Source of the DNA: Gammaproteobacteria bacterium
GTDB taxonomy: Bacteria > Pseudomonadota > Gammaproteobacteria > HTCC5015
Direction: 5' to 3'
Length of the DNA stretch: 64,000 nt
Assembly: GCA_028284675.1 (NCBI GenBank)
Contig: JANQRI010000048.1
Coordinates: forward strand, 1-64,000
In this document: positions 53,887-63,314 of the stretch, piece by piece
Position numbering within the stretch: the stretch's first letter is position 1
Layout: every line of letters starts with the position of its first letter
Translations under genes and position numbers: made by a program
The notes under the pieces: model-generated
Databases searched by the model: none
The model's input: only the letters and a program-made list of their open reading frames with translations
Told to the model about the DNA's origin: nothing

Positions 53887-54393
53887 TCAATCCAGTTTCC
53901 GTATGTTGTTGCCTGAAACCTGCACAGTGACCGAATTGGCGATAAGATTCCGGCGTGTGACCGGAATAACCAGTTTATACTGTGAGCCTTTATACTGAAG
54001 AAACTCAGCGTATAACCCGACAAACAGTGTCTCTTTATTAAGCGATCTGAAGTGCTCTTTACGATCCTCGCCCGGCTTCAGGCGTTTCAGTTCCTGCTTT
54101 GCGAGCAGATCAGCCCCTAATATTTCCTCATCCCTTTCAAATAAATCAATAAAGTCCGCCTTATCGAACATTTTAGTCGATTTCAGCTCATACATCCGCA
54201 CAAACAGCGGGGAGGGTTTTTTATTGTCATCCGGATTAATATCGGCATCCACTTTAAATGTTATCTTCAGATCGGTATCACCCCGCACCACCGTACCAGC
54301 CGCGGTGTTAAGTGCCGAACAGCCGGACAGTGAAGACAAAATAACAATCAAGCAAAGCCAGAGTATTTTATAGTGGTTGTTTAATATGCTCAT
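53887..54393 (-). CDS. tssJ: T6SS outer-membrane lipoprotein TssJ
   Basis: A 168-residue lipoprotein with lipobox LSGC at Cys25 (signal IVILSSLSGCSALN). The TssJ fold is visible in PLFVRMYELKSTKMFDKADFIDLF and VIPVTRRNLI. It anchors TssM in the outer membrane. Confidence 0.93.
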   Translation of the reverse strand: MSILNNHYKILWLCLIVILSSLSGCSALNTAAGTVVRGDTDLKITFKVDADINPDDNKKPSPLFVRMYELKSTKMFDKADFIDLFERDEEILGADLLAKQELKRLKPGEDRKEHFRSLNKETLFVGLYAEFLQYKGSQYKLVIPVTRRNLIANSVTVQVSGNNIRKLD

Positions 54394-54425
54394 CAGTAAT
54401 CCTTACATATAGAGAGGTCTGAGAT

Positions 54426-55922
54426 TCAAGTTTTTTTATTTGCATTACGCGCAACCATGAGTTTGCGTAACTGATCTTCGTATGCCTGCACAAATTTTTC
54501 ACCAAACAGATACTGAAACGAATTTTCCATATTATCAACGAGATCAAGGTAATACTCGTGATAAAGATCCCAGTTCTTCAACTTCTGCATGCCCGGAATA
54601 ATTGCACCTTTGGTCTGTTTTTCAAAGCGTCGCTCCAGCATCGACGGATCAAAACGCTCAATCATATCCTTAAATGCCTCACGAATACCGGCGACGACCG
54701 CGACCTGATGCTCGGCAATGCTTTCAAAACCCTCGCGCACCGCATCAACCGGCTTTTTGAACGCATCACTTCTACGCACAAACATATTCTCAAAAGCATC
54801 ATCCACATTTGCGGAAAACTTCAAGGGGTTGTTCTCGACCGGTTGAATCGTCGTCACGTTCATCCTGAACTCACTTTTAATACTGCTTCTCGAAGTCAGC
54901 ACCTGCATCATCCCGGCAACCGTTTCGCGCACCAGCTCACCAACGGTATGATTAATTGCCCGAATCTGTTCATCGTCGAGGCCCCGATCACCCAAGCCCA
55001 TTGCATTTACCAGCGTTTTATCCAAACCACCGGCAGGCTGTTTTGCGCTCAACTGTTTTTTCAATGCATCGAGTTCAGCCCGAAGCTTTTGATTGGCTTT
55101 CTCCAGGGCCTGTTTTTGTTGATCAACAGCATCTGGAATCGGCGTATCCGCTTTAACCGGCGCTTTTTGCGGTGGCGGTGACGGTGACGGTGGCGGCGGC
55201 TGAGCCTGCACCGGCTTTGGAGGATCCGTTAACGGAATGGATGGCCGGGCGGTAACACTTTCCTCCATATCCCAGTCTTCAGGAATCTGGCCGGCATCCT
55301 GAACCGCATCCGGCCAGGAAACCGACTGGTTAATCGCATCGGCCCCATCGGAATGGGTCGCGTTACCGAACAATCCGGGGTCGGCAGGCGCAGTTGCCGG
55401 TGACTGGCGTGCTTTATCCAGCGCCGCCAATGGATCGGTTTCCTCAGCCCCGGTGTTGAAAATAGGCGCGGGATCAGCCTGGGCGGGAGCAAAAGGGTCC
55501 TGGGCAACATCTGCTGGGCCAAAATCAGCGGATGAGTCCGCGCTCTCAAAAGACGCGGCAGGTTCCGCATCAAACGGATCGTCCAAGACAGCCTCGTTTG
55601 CGCCCCAGACACTGACCTTGAATTTATAGTCCCCCAAATCGAATACATCACCGTCATTGATCGGCACCTTATTCCCTTTGCCGAGCGGCTCTGAAGAGCC
55701 ATTGACAAAAGTGCCGTTTGTACTTAAATCGGTAATAAAATATTGGCCGTTTTCACAACTGATCTGACTATGCCGGCCGGATAAAAAGCATTCCGGGTCC
55801 GCCAGAACCCAGCTGCTGCTGTTAGCGCGACCGATGGTCCCGCCCTGCTCATCAAATGTCTTGGTCGATTCCGCCGGTGCAACATTTTCCGGGGACTTCA
55901 CAATTGTTATTAATAAAGACAT
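54426..55922 (-). CDS. tagH: T6SS FHA-domain protein TagH (Fha/ImpI)
   Basis: A 498-residue cytoplasmic protein. The FHA domain (about 20-100) has GGTIGRANSSSWVL, the phosphothreonine-binding SGRHSQI and NGTFVNG. A Pro/Ala/Asp-rich linker (about 120-250) and a coiled coil (260-295) come before the ImpI C-terminal domain (from about 310). It binds phosphothreonine made by PpkA and promotes assembly. AGGAAG lies eight bases before the start, a GGA that RsmA-type repressors could occupy. First gene of the minus operon, divergent from tssA. Confidence 0.93.
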   Translation of the reverse strand: MSLLITIVKSPENVAPAESTKTFDEQGGTIGRANSSSWVLADPECFLSGRHSQISCENGQYFITDLSTNGTFVNGSSEPLGKGNKVPINDGDVFDLGDYKFKVSVWGANEAVLDDPFDAEPAASFESADSSADFGPADVAQDPFAPAQADPAPIFNTGAEETDPLAALDKARQSPATAPADPGLFGNATHSDGADAINQSVSWPDAVQDAGQIPEDWDMEESVTARPSIPLTDPPKPVQAQPPPPSPSPPPQKAPVKADTPIPDAVDQQKQALEKANQKLRAELDALKKQLSAKQPAGGLDKTLVNAMGLGDRGLDDEQIRAINHTVGELVRETVAGMMQVLTSRSSIKSEFRMNVTTIQPVENNPLKFSANVDDAFENMFVRRSDAFKKPVDAVREGFESIAEHQVAVVAGIREAFKDMIERFDPSMLERRFEKQTKGAIIPGMQKLKNWDLYHEYYLDLVDNMENSFQYLFGEKFVQAYEDQLRKLMVARNANKKT

Positions 55923-56233
55923 TCAAATATCTTCCTGATAGAGGCTGCATTTAGGCAAAATCGCATGCGTTTCAAATACTTATACTTCTTTACAGGCGCC
56001 CCGGGAATATAGTATATAATCCTCGTTAGCTTGGTTCAAAATAATCACCACAAATACATAAACAAAGTGCTTCCGTAAAGAACTCAGGCAAGGATATGGA
56101 TTAATGCATGACTTTGGAAAAACATTTTATGAGCATGAACGCCCGGCTTTCCGCAGCCATGCTGAAGCACTTGAGAGCAAAACCCATATCCAAAACCCCC
56201 AAAGAAAATTTTTGACAGTCCGGAGAACATAAC
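55923..56233. promoter_or_regulatory. Divergent T6SS promoter region tagH / tssA
   Basis: 311 bases that must hold the promoters of both T6SS operons. For the plus strand, TATAAT at 56015-56020 with TTTACA at 55989-55994 gives a long 20-bp spacer. A 42-codon ORF (56104-56232, start MHDFGKTFYEHERPAFRSHA) runs to within two bases of tssA; it has no clear ribosome-binding site and may be untranslated leader. No sigma-54 element recognised. Confidence 0.45.
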
Positions 56234-57331
56234 ATGGCATCACCGGCAATTATCAATACCGAAGAACTGCTGCAACCCATATCGGAGGAAAGTCCAGCCG
56301 GGAGCGACATTCGGGAAAACAGCTCGGCAAAGTCACCATACTATGCCATTAAGGACGCACGCGGTTCAGCAAGAGCAGCTGAACGTAACAATATGTTCGA
56401 AGGGACCAATAGCGAAGCAGATGAGCATTGGCGCAAAATACTCGAGCTGGCGCCCGATATTCTGAAGAATCACAGCAAAGACCTGGAAATAGCAAGCTGG
56501 TATACCGAAGCATTGGTCCGGCGATATGGTTTTCAAGGCTTGCGAGACGGTTTTATCGTGATTCGCGGACTCATCGAACAATACTGGGATACACTTTTCC
56601 CGCTGCCGGACGAAGACGGCATTGAAACACGCGTGGCACCATTGACCGGCCTGAACGGTGAAGGCGCAGAGGGCGTGCTGATAGCCCCCATCCGTAATAT
56701 AGCAATTACCGAAGGCCAGCCCCCCGGACCATTTTCATTCTGGAAATATCAACAGGCGCTGGATATACAAAAAATCACCGATGAGGAAGCACGCACTGAA
56801 AAAGCGGGAAAAATCGGTTTCAGCCTGGATAATATCGAAACAGCAGTCAATGAATCGAGTGAGAGCTTCTTCATCGATCAGCGCGATGATGTCGGCACCT
56901 GTATTGAAGAATACCGCAATATCAGCCGCATGCTGGATGAGCACTGCGGCACACACGAAGCACCACCGACCAGCAATATTATCAATGTGCTGCAGGAGTG
57001 CGCCGGCGCGATCAATCACCTGGGCAAACATATTTTGCCTGCCGCCGAAACAGAAACCGAAGCAGCTGACGGGGATACTGCTACTGCCGCCGGGGGTTCA
57101 GCACAAGCCAAAGGGCCAATCGGCAACCGGGAAGCCGCGTTCAAACAGCTGCGTGATATATCCGAGTTCTTTCGCAAAACCGAGCCGCACTCACCTATTT
57201 CCTATGTCCTTGAAAAAGCGGTAAAATGGGGCAATATGCCGTTGGGCGAGCTAATTTCAGAGTTGATTCCGGACTCTTCATCGCGGGCACATTACAGCTC
57301 TTTGACCGGTGTGAAAAGCGATGATGATTGA
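56234..57331 (+). CDS. tssA: T6SS protein TssA (ImpA)
   Basis: A 365-residue baseplate-associated cap protein that starts sheath and tube polymerisation. The ImpA N-terminal domain has LLQPISEESPAGSDIREN and the conserved WRKILELAPDIL, with YWDTLFPLPDEDG and R..PL. The C-terminal part is short (RDISEFFRKTEPHSPISYVLEKAVKWG), typical of the shorter TssA class. CCGGAG lies nine bases before the start. First gene of the plus operon. Confidence 0.94.
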   Translation: MASPAIINTEELLQPISEESPAGSDIRENSSAKSPYYAIKDARGSARAAERNNMFEGTNSEADEHWRKILELAPDILKNHSKDLEIASWYTEALVRRYGFQGLRDGFIVIRGLIEQYWDTLFPLPDEDGIETRVAPLTGLNGEGAEGVLIAPIRNIAITEGQPPGPFSFWKYQQALDIQKITDEEARTEKAGKIGFSLDNIETAVNESSESFFIDQRDDVGTCIEEYRNISRMLDEHCGTHEAPPTSNIINVLQECAGAINHLGKHILPAAETETEAADGDTATAAGGSAQAKGPIGNREAAFKQLRDISEFFRKTEPHSPISYVLEKAVKWGNMPLGELISELIPDSSSRAHYSSLTGVKSDDD

Positions 57332-57402
57332 TCTAATGGGTTTTAATAAAATTACAGCATACCGGACCCCAGGTCCATAACCACTAGCAAGAGGTAATTA
57401 TC

Positions 57403-57930
57403 ATGGCTGATAGTATCCACGACAAACTAAAACGGGTCAGGAAGCCCAGAGTGCATATCACATACGACCTGGAAACCAACGGTGCTGTTGTTGAAAAGGA
57501 AATACCTTTTGTGATGGGCGTAATGGGTGACTATTCCGGTGACAATACCGAAAACAAAAAGGCACTCAAAGACAGAAAGTTCTCGCAAATCGACCGCGAC
57601 AACTTCAACGAGGTAATGGCCAAAATCGAACCATCGGCTGCGATGAAAGTCGAGAACACATTGGAAGGCGATGACAGCGAGATGTCAGTCGACCTAAATT
57701 TCAAAAACATTGAAGACTTCGAACCCCACAAAATAGTCGACAAAGTCGAACCATTGAAAAAACTAATGGACACGCGCAACAAGCTGCGCGACCTGCTGAC
57801 CAAAGCGGATCGCTCGGAGGAACTGGAAAATATTCTGGAAGATGTACTCAGCAGCACCGAAGCACTGGCATCGCTGTCGGGTGAACTGGGTGTTGACGGG
57901 GAAGGCGACAAAGAAGAAGGTGATAAATAA
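57403..57930 (+). CDS. tssB: T6SS sheath small subunit TssB
   Basis: A 175-residue sheath protein that interlocks with TssC. Conserved features are the start DKLKRVRKPRVHITYDLETN, PFVMGVMGD and FSQIDRDNFNEVM, all hallmarks. The acidic C-terminus ends GEGDKEEGDK. Its stop overlaps the tssC start (TAATG). AGAGG precedes the ATG. Confidence 0.96.
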   Translation: MADSIHDKLKRVRKPRVHITYDLETNGAVVEKEIPFVMGVMGDYSGDNTENKKALKDRKFSQIDRDNFNEVMAKIEPSAAMKVENTLEGDDSEMSVDLNFKNIEDFEPHKIVDKVEPLKKLMDTRNKLRDLLTKADRSEELENILEDVLSSTEALASLSGELGVDGEGDKEEGDK

Positions 57931-59417
57931 TGGCTAAAAAAGAACAGCAGGCAGAAGCCCAGGAAGCCGAAGCCCAGGAGGTCAGTTTTCTGGAGCAGGC
58001 AATCGGGGCCACCAAACAGACACCAAAAGATGAAACCGAAGACCTTCTGAAAACACTCACCAAGGAGGCGATGAAAGGCACGGTCAAATGGGACAAAAAC
58101 CTGACCGTCACCATCAACTCAGCCATTGCGGCAATTGACCAGGCGATGTCCAAGCAGTTGTCAGCCATCATGCAAAATGAAAAATTCCAAAAACTGGAAG
58201 GTTCATGGCGCGGCCTGCATCATCTGGTGATGAACTCCGAAACCAGCAGCCAGCTGAAGATCCGCATGCTGAATATCAGCAAGAAAGAACTGAATAAAGA
58301 CCTGATCAAAGCGGTGGAGTTCGATCAAAGTCAAACCTTCAAAAAAATCTATGAGAGTGAATTCGGTACTGCCGGCGGCGAACCTTATGCCGCGCTGATC
58401 GGCGATTACGAGTTCTCCGGGCACCCGGACGATTTGGACCTGCTAACCAATATGTCGAATATTGCAGCCGCCGGCTTCTGCCCGTTTATCTCGGCCGCTT
58501 CTCCGCAAATGTTCGGTTTTGAGAGCTTTACCGAACTTTCAAAACCACGTGACCTGGAGAAAATTTTTGACTCAGCGGAATATATAAAATGGCGCAGCTT
58601 CCGCGACAGCGACGACTCACGATTTGTGACCCTGACCATGCCGCGGGTACTGGCACGCCTGCCTTACGGCCAGGCCACCAAACCGATTGAGGCATTCAAC
58701 TTTGAGGAAGCCGAGGTTACCGCTGACGGCAAACACCTCGAAAGTGATCACGATTCCTACTGCTGGATGAACGCAGCCTATTCAATGGGCACCACCTTAA
58801 CCAAGGCCTTCGCCGAGTATGGCTGGTGCACCAGCATTCGCGGTGCGGAAGGCGGCGGTAAAGTCGAAGGCCTGCCCAGTCATGTGTTTGTCAGTGATGA
58901 CGGCGACATGGATCAAAAATGCCCGACCGAAATCGGCATAACCGACAGACGCGAGGCAGAACTGAGCAAGCTTGGTTTCTTACCCTTATGCCACTATAAA
59001 AACACCGATTATGCGGTATTCTTCGGCGCACAAACCACCCAAAAGCCGAAACAATTTGATGACCCCGATGCATCGGCTAATGCGGCGATCTCTGCGAGAC
59101 TACCTTATATAATGGCGACCTCCAGAATCGCACACTTTCTAAAAGTAATGGCACGCGACAAAGTCGGCTCCTTTATGGAGGCATCTGATGCAGAAGAGTG
59201 GTTAAACAGCTGGATCAGTAAATATGTGAATGCGACTCCAGGCGCCAGTGCAGAAATGAAAGCACGTTTTCCGCTTGCTGAAGCCAACGTGGAAGTCAAA
59301 GAGGTCCCCGGACAGCCTGGTGTATACAGCGCGGTTGCCTGGTTGCGCCCCTGGCTGCAAATGGAAGAGCTGACCGCATCGTTGAGGCTGGTGGCCAATA
59401 TTCCGAAGGCAGGCTAA
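57930..59417 (+). CDS. tssC: T6SS sheath large subunit TssC
   Basis: A 495-residue sheath subunit. Key motifs are KLEGSWRGLHHLV, EFDQSQTFKKIYESEFGTAGGEPY and the C-terminal RPWLQMEELTASLRLVA. It is translationally coupled to tssB. A perfect hairpin (59423-59442) separates it from a second TssC-like gene. Confidence 0.96.
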   Translation: MAKKEQQAEAQEAEAQEVSFLEQAIGATKQTPKDETEDLLKTLTKEAMKGTVKWDKNLTVTINSAIAAIDQAMSKQLSAIMQNEKFQKLEGSWRGLHHLVMNSETSSQLKIRMLNISKKELNKDLIKAVEFDQSQTFKKIYESEFGTAGGEPYAALIGDYEFSGHPDDLDLLTNMSNIAAAGFCPFISAASPQMFGFESFTELSKPRDLEKIFDSAEYIKWRSFRDSDDSRFVTLTMPRVLARLPYGQATKPIEAFNFEEAEVTADGKHLESDHDSYCWMNAAYSMGTTLTKAFAEYGWCTSIRGAEGGGKVEGLPSHVFVSDDGDMDQKCPTEIGITDRREAELSKLGFLPLCHYKNTDYAVFFGAQTTQKPKQFDDPDASANAAISARLPYIMATSRIAHFLKVMARDKVGSFMEASDAEEWLNSWISKYVNATPGASAEMKARFPLAEANVEVKEVPGQPGVYSAVAWLRPWLQMEELTASLRLVANIPKAG

Positions 59418-59422
59418 TCAGT

Positions 59423-59442
59423 CAACCGGAGTTTTCCGGTTG
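59423..59442 (+). other. Intercistronic hairpin between tssC and the second tssC
   Basis: CAACCGGA and TCCGGTTG form a perfect 8-bp stem with a GTTT loop directly after the tssC stop. No T tract follows. It may protect the upstream tssBC mRNA or reduce read-through, which would give more TssB/TssC than downstream products. Confidence 0.6.
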
Positions 59443-59459
59443 GCCGCTAAGGCATTACC

Positions 59460-60986
59460 GTGACAGCGTCCAGTGGTAAATCTCTGCCGCTTAAATTGGG
59501 CTCTTCGGCAACGCAGCCGTCTATTGATGATTCGCTCTATGTAACACCGGCTTACATCACCAATGTAGACGGCTTTCTGGCCGAGCCTGATGACAAGCGC
59601 GCGCTCGTCTATTGGCTGTCCGAGTATACCGATACCGCAACGCTAAAAAATACCGGCGATATCGTCAATGCGATTAACCGTGCAATCGCCAGAATCGACC
59701 AGCTGATCAATGAGCAGCTGAATGCGATCATCCATCATCCCAAGCTGCAAAAACTGGAATCCGGTTGGCGGGGTTTATGGTATCTGGCGATTCAGGCCGA
59801 CGGTATCAAAAACATCAAAATCAAAATACTGGATATCAGCTGGGCGGAAGTAACCAAAGACATCGGCCGCGCACTTGAATTCGATCAAAGCCAGCTGTTT
59901 CAAAAAATCTACAGCGAGGAATACGGCACACCGGGCGGCGAACCCTATGGTGTGTTGATCGGAGACTATCAAATCAGCCACCGCCCATCGGCACGCCACC
60001 CACAAGACGATATTGCCACGCTTGAGGGCATAGCCCAAATAGCAGCCGCGGCATTTTCGCCGTTTATTGCATCGGCATCGAGCGAGTTGTTCGGGCTGGA
60101 TGACTTTTCCGGCCTTGGGCTGCCGCTGAACTTCGACACCATATTCACTCAGGAGGAATATATAAAATGGCGTGCACTCCGGGATAAAACAGATGCACGG
60201 TTTATCGGCCTTACCCTCCCAAGAATTTTAATGCGAAAACCTTACCGGACCACTCCCGGCAGTTACAAAGGTATCTTTTTTTATGAAAAAACCGGTGCGC
60301 AACAAAGCAAACACTATCTTTGGGGCAATGCATCCTATGCGTTTGCGGCTATATTGATACGCGAATTTTCCCACGTCGGCTGGTTCGGTCATATCCGGGG
60401 CGTACCAAGAAACCAGGTTGGCGGCGGACTGTTAACCACATTACCGGCCGACATGTTTGAAACCGACGCTGAGGGGATTGCGATCAAACCGCTTACCGAT
60501 GTATTGGTGACCGACCGCCAGGAAAGAGAAATCAGTGACCTGGGTTTGATACCCTTATGCCAGTGCTATGACACACCGTTCGCGGCATTTTACAGCAACC
60601 AGTCAATACAAAAACCCAGGCGACAGGAAAACAAAGACTCGGAAGTTAATGCAAAGCTCTCTTCGATGTTACAGCATGTACTATGCGCATCACGTATCGC
60701 ACACTACATCAAAGTGATGATCCGCGATAAGATCGGTTCCTTTATCACTGCCGAAGAATGCGAAGCCTATCTTCGCGAGTGGCTGTTCAAGTACACTACC
60801 GGCCGTGAAGACCTCGAGTGGGAGGAGCAAGCGCGGTACCCGCTCCGGGAAGCCGCGGTGCAGGTCAGAGAGCACCCTGAGAAGCCCGGGCAATATCTTT
60901 GCGTGATACATTTAAGACCGCATTACCAATTGGATCAGATGGTCTCGGAGTTAGAACTGGTTACTGAACTGGCGCAAACAGGCTGA
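59460..60986 (+). CDS. Second TssC-like sheath protein (TssC2/ImpD type)
   Basis: A 508-residue paralogue of TssC, starting with GTG and preceded by TAAGG. It retains KLESGWRGLWYLA, EFDQSQLFQKIYSEEYGTPGGEPY and the C-terminal RPHYQLDQMVSELELVTEL, but the N-terminus differs and no second TssB is present. Tandem TssC genes are known in some T6SS, for example TssC40/TssC41 in Agrobacterium. Whether this copy builds mixed sheaths or has another baseplate role is not known. Confidence 0.92.
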   Translation: MTASSGKSLPLKLGSSATQPSIDDSLYVTPAYITNVDGFLAEPDDKRALVYWLSEYTDTATLKNTGDIVNAINRAIARIDQLINEQLNAIIHHPKLQKLESGWRGLWYLAIQADGIKNIKIKILDISWAEVTKDIGRALEFDQSQLFQKIYSEEYGTPGGEPYGVLIGDYQISHRPSARHPQDDIATLEGIAQIAAAAFSPFIASASSELFGLDDFSGLGLPLNFDTIFTQEEYIKWRALRDKTDARFIGLTLPRILMRKPYRTTPGSYKGIFFYEKTGAQQSKHYLWGNASYAFAAILIREFSHVGWFGHIRGVPRNQVGGGLLTTLPADMFETDAEGIAIKPLTDVLVTDRQEREISDLGLIPLCQCYDTPFAAFYSNQSIQKPRRQENKDSEVNAKLSSMLQHVLCASRIAHYIKVMIRDKIGSFITAEECEAYLREWLFKYTTGREDLEWEEQARYPLREAAVQVREHPEKPGQYLCVIHLRPHYQLDQMVSELELVTELAQTG

Positions 60987-60991
60987 ATCAA

Positions 60992-61486
60992 ATGGCTCGA
61001 GTTGATAAAAAGAAAAACCTACGCCCCTCTATTCTGGATCGCCTGCTCGACAATGAGCCGCATAACCGCACGGAAACCGATACGGACCGCCATCAAAAAC
61101 TAAAACAATTGAGAAACAGCGTACGACGAGACCTGGAAAACCTGTTAAATACACGGTTCCGCGTTGTCGAACCGCCTGAAGAGTTCGAACAACTCGAGCA
61201 GTCATTACTGAATTACGGGCTACCTGATCTGGCGACCGTCAATATTTCCGATCAGGAAAAGAAAAAAGAGTTTACGCAAACGCTTGAAAATATTCTCCGG
61301 CATTTCGAACCACGATTCAAATCCGTATCGGTTAAATATCTGGATAATAACGACAACAAAGACCGAACATTACGATTCAGAATCGATGCAACACTATATG
61401 CAGATCCATCACCTGAAATTGTAGTCTTCGATTCAATCCTGGAACCCGTCACACGCACTGTCAACGTGGAAGAAGCACATGGCTGA
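60992..61486 (+). CDS. tssE: T6SS baseplate protein TssE (gp25-like)
   Basis: A 164-residue wedge component. It has the typical RPSILDRLLDNEP start, LRNSVRRDLENLLNTR and YGLPDL, matching phage T4 gp25. It begins five bases after the second tssC and overlaps tssF by eight bases. Confidence 0.95.
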   Translation: MARVDKKKNLRPSILDRLLDNEPHNRTETDTDRHQKLKQLRNSVRRDLENLLNTRFRVVEPPEEFEQLEQSLLNYGLPDLATVNISDQEKKKEFTQTLENILRHFEPRFKSVSVKYLDNNDNKDRTLRFRIDATLYADPSPEIVVFDSILEPVTRTVNVEEAHG

Positions 61487-63314
61487 CGAACTATTACCCT
61501 ATTATGAAAAAGAACTCGCGTTCATCCGCCAGATGGGCGCCGCATTTTCAGAAGAGCACCCAAAAATCGCCGGGCGGCTTGGCATTAACGCCGATACCAT
61601 TGAAGACCCCCATGTATCACGTCTGATCGAAAGCTTTGCGTACCTTAATGCACGCATCCAACACAAGCTGGACGATGATTTTCCCGAGCTCACCGACGCA
61701 CTGCTGAATACTTTGTTTCCACATTACCAGCGCCCGATTCCTTCCATGTCGATCGTGCAATTTGTACCCGACCAGGAGCAGTTGGATGCCGCCTACACCG
61801 TGCCACAACATACATTACTGGAAACCGCAGACTTTCAGGGTGAGAACTGCCGGTTCTCTACGGCCTATCCGGCTGAGATGCTGCCAATTAATGTCAGCTC
61901 TGCCAGTTTGATCGGCAGACCGTTCACCACACCGGGTTCAGCACAAATACGCGGTGCCGGCGGTGTGTTAAAGCTTTCATTAAATACTTTTACACCGGAA
62001 ATCACCTTCGCAGACCTTAAACCACAACGCTTACGTTTTTATTTAAAGGGCCAGCCACAGCATATTAACCCGCTTTACCAAATGCTTTTAAGCGACTGCC
62101 TGAATGTGGTGATAAGTGCATCTGAAACAGATACATCACCACAATACCTTGGTAAGCAAACCATTAAAGCCGTTGGTTTTGGTGCAGATGAAGGCTTGCT
62201 GCCTTACCCTGCATCCTCGTTTCTGGGCTACCGGCTGTTAACGGAATATTTTGTATTTCCGGAAAAATTTATGTTCATAGACTTTGTCGGTCTCGCCGAT
62301 AAAATTCCGGACCATGCGGAAAACCAGCTGGACATATATATTTATTTAAAAACCTCGGACGTTGAGCTGGAGCATAATATATCCGCACAAACATTTATGC
62401 TCGGCTGTACCCCGGTGGTTAATCTGTTCAAACACCGTACTGACCCCATTAAACTGGATCACACTCAACTCGAATATCAGATTGTGCCGGATGCCCGTCG
62501 CCCGGCCGGATATGAGGTACTGTCGATCGATAAAGTAACCGCCTCAACATCTTCAGGTGAGCAACAGGAATACCATCCCTTATACGGGCTAGACCATGCG
62601 CACCAGGCCACTGAAAATCACTCATTCTGGTTTGCATCCAGACGACATGCAAAACTCAATGCCGGACAAAGAGATGATGCAACAGATGTTTTTTTAAGTC
62701 TGGTCGATCTGCATTTCAACCCCAACATACCCTATGACCATACCCTGACCATTGAATCCACCTGCAGCAACCGCGACCTGCCGGCCAAGCTGCCTTACAA
62801 TCTCGAACAACCCAGGCTGCAATGTGTTGACGGCGCACCGCCCTGCTCACGCATCCGTTGCGTAACCCAACCCTCAGCAACCATACGCCCGCCGTTGCGC
62901 AATCATGCACGCTGGCGATTGATATCACATTTAAACCTGAATCATTTATCGCTGACCGGAGGCGATGATGCGACCGCGGCATTAAAAGAAATCCTGCGTC
63001 TGTATGATTTCAAAGAATCATCGGCAACCCGGGCACTGGTAGAATCAGTGGACTCAGTACGCACACATGCTATCAGCGCACCATTAACCGTAGACGGACG
63101 CGCAACAATGTGTCGCGGCATCGAAGTGGAAATTGTTTTGGACAGCAGCCTGTTAACCGGCAGCAGCGGCTATTTGTTTGCGACTGTGCTGGAACACTTT
63201 TTCGGGCTGTATTGCTCAATCAACTCGTTTACCCGGGTACTGGTTAAATCAAAAAATAAAGAAGGTTATTTAAAAAAATGTCCTCCCCGAGCCGGCGAAA
63301 AAATACTTCTGTAA
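61479..63314 (+). CDS. tssF: T6SS baseplate protein TssF
   Basis: A 611-residue baseplate subunit (VasA/ImpG family). It begins MADELLPYYEKELAFIRQMG and has RLIESFAYLNARIQHKLDDD and LLNTLFPHYQRPIPSM. Near the C-terminus FGLYCSINSFTRVLVKSK is typical. It overlaps tssG by 37 bases. Confidence 0.96.
   Translation: MADELLPYYEKELAFIRQMGAAFSEEHPKIAGRLGINADTIEDPHVSRLIESFAYLNARIQHKLDDDFPELTDALLNTLFPHYQRPIPSMSIVQFVPDQEQLDAAYTVPQHTLLETADFQGENCRFSTAYPAEMLPINVSSASLIGRPFTTPGSAQIRGAGGVLKLSLNTFTPEITFADLKPQRLRFYLKGQPQHINPLYQMLLSDCLNVVISASETDTSPQYLGKQTIKAVGFGADEGLLPYPASSFLGYRLLTEYFVFPEKFMFIDFVGLADKIPDHAENQLDIYIYLKTSDVELEHNISAQTFMLGCTPVVNLFKHRTDPIKLDHTQLEYQIVPDARRPAGYEVLSIDKVTASTSSGEQQEYHPLYGLDHAHQATENHSFWFASRRHAKLNAGQRDDATDVFLSLVDLHFNPNIPYDHTLTIESTCSNRDLPAKLPYNLEQPRLQCVDGAPPCSRIRCVTQPSATIRPPLRNHARWRLISHLNLNHLSLTGGDDATAALKEILRLYDFKESSATRALVESVDSVRTHAISAPLTVDGRATMCRGIEVEIVLDSSLLTGSSGYLFATVLEHFFGLYCSINSFTRVLVKSKNKEGYLKKCPPRAGEKILL

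Noticed and set aside
54558..55181. 207-codon plus-strand ORF within tagH
   Set aside because: Antisense shadow; tagH has clear FHA and ImpI domains in its own frame.
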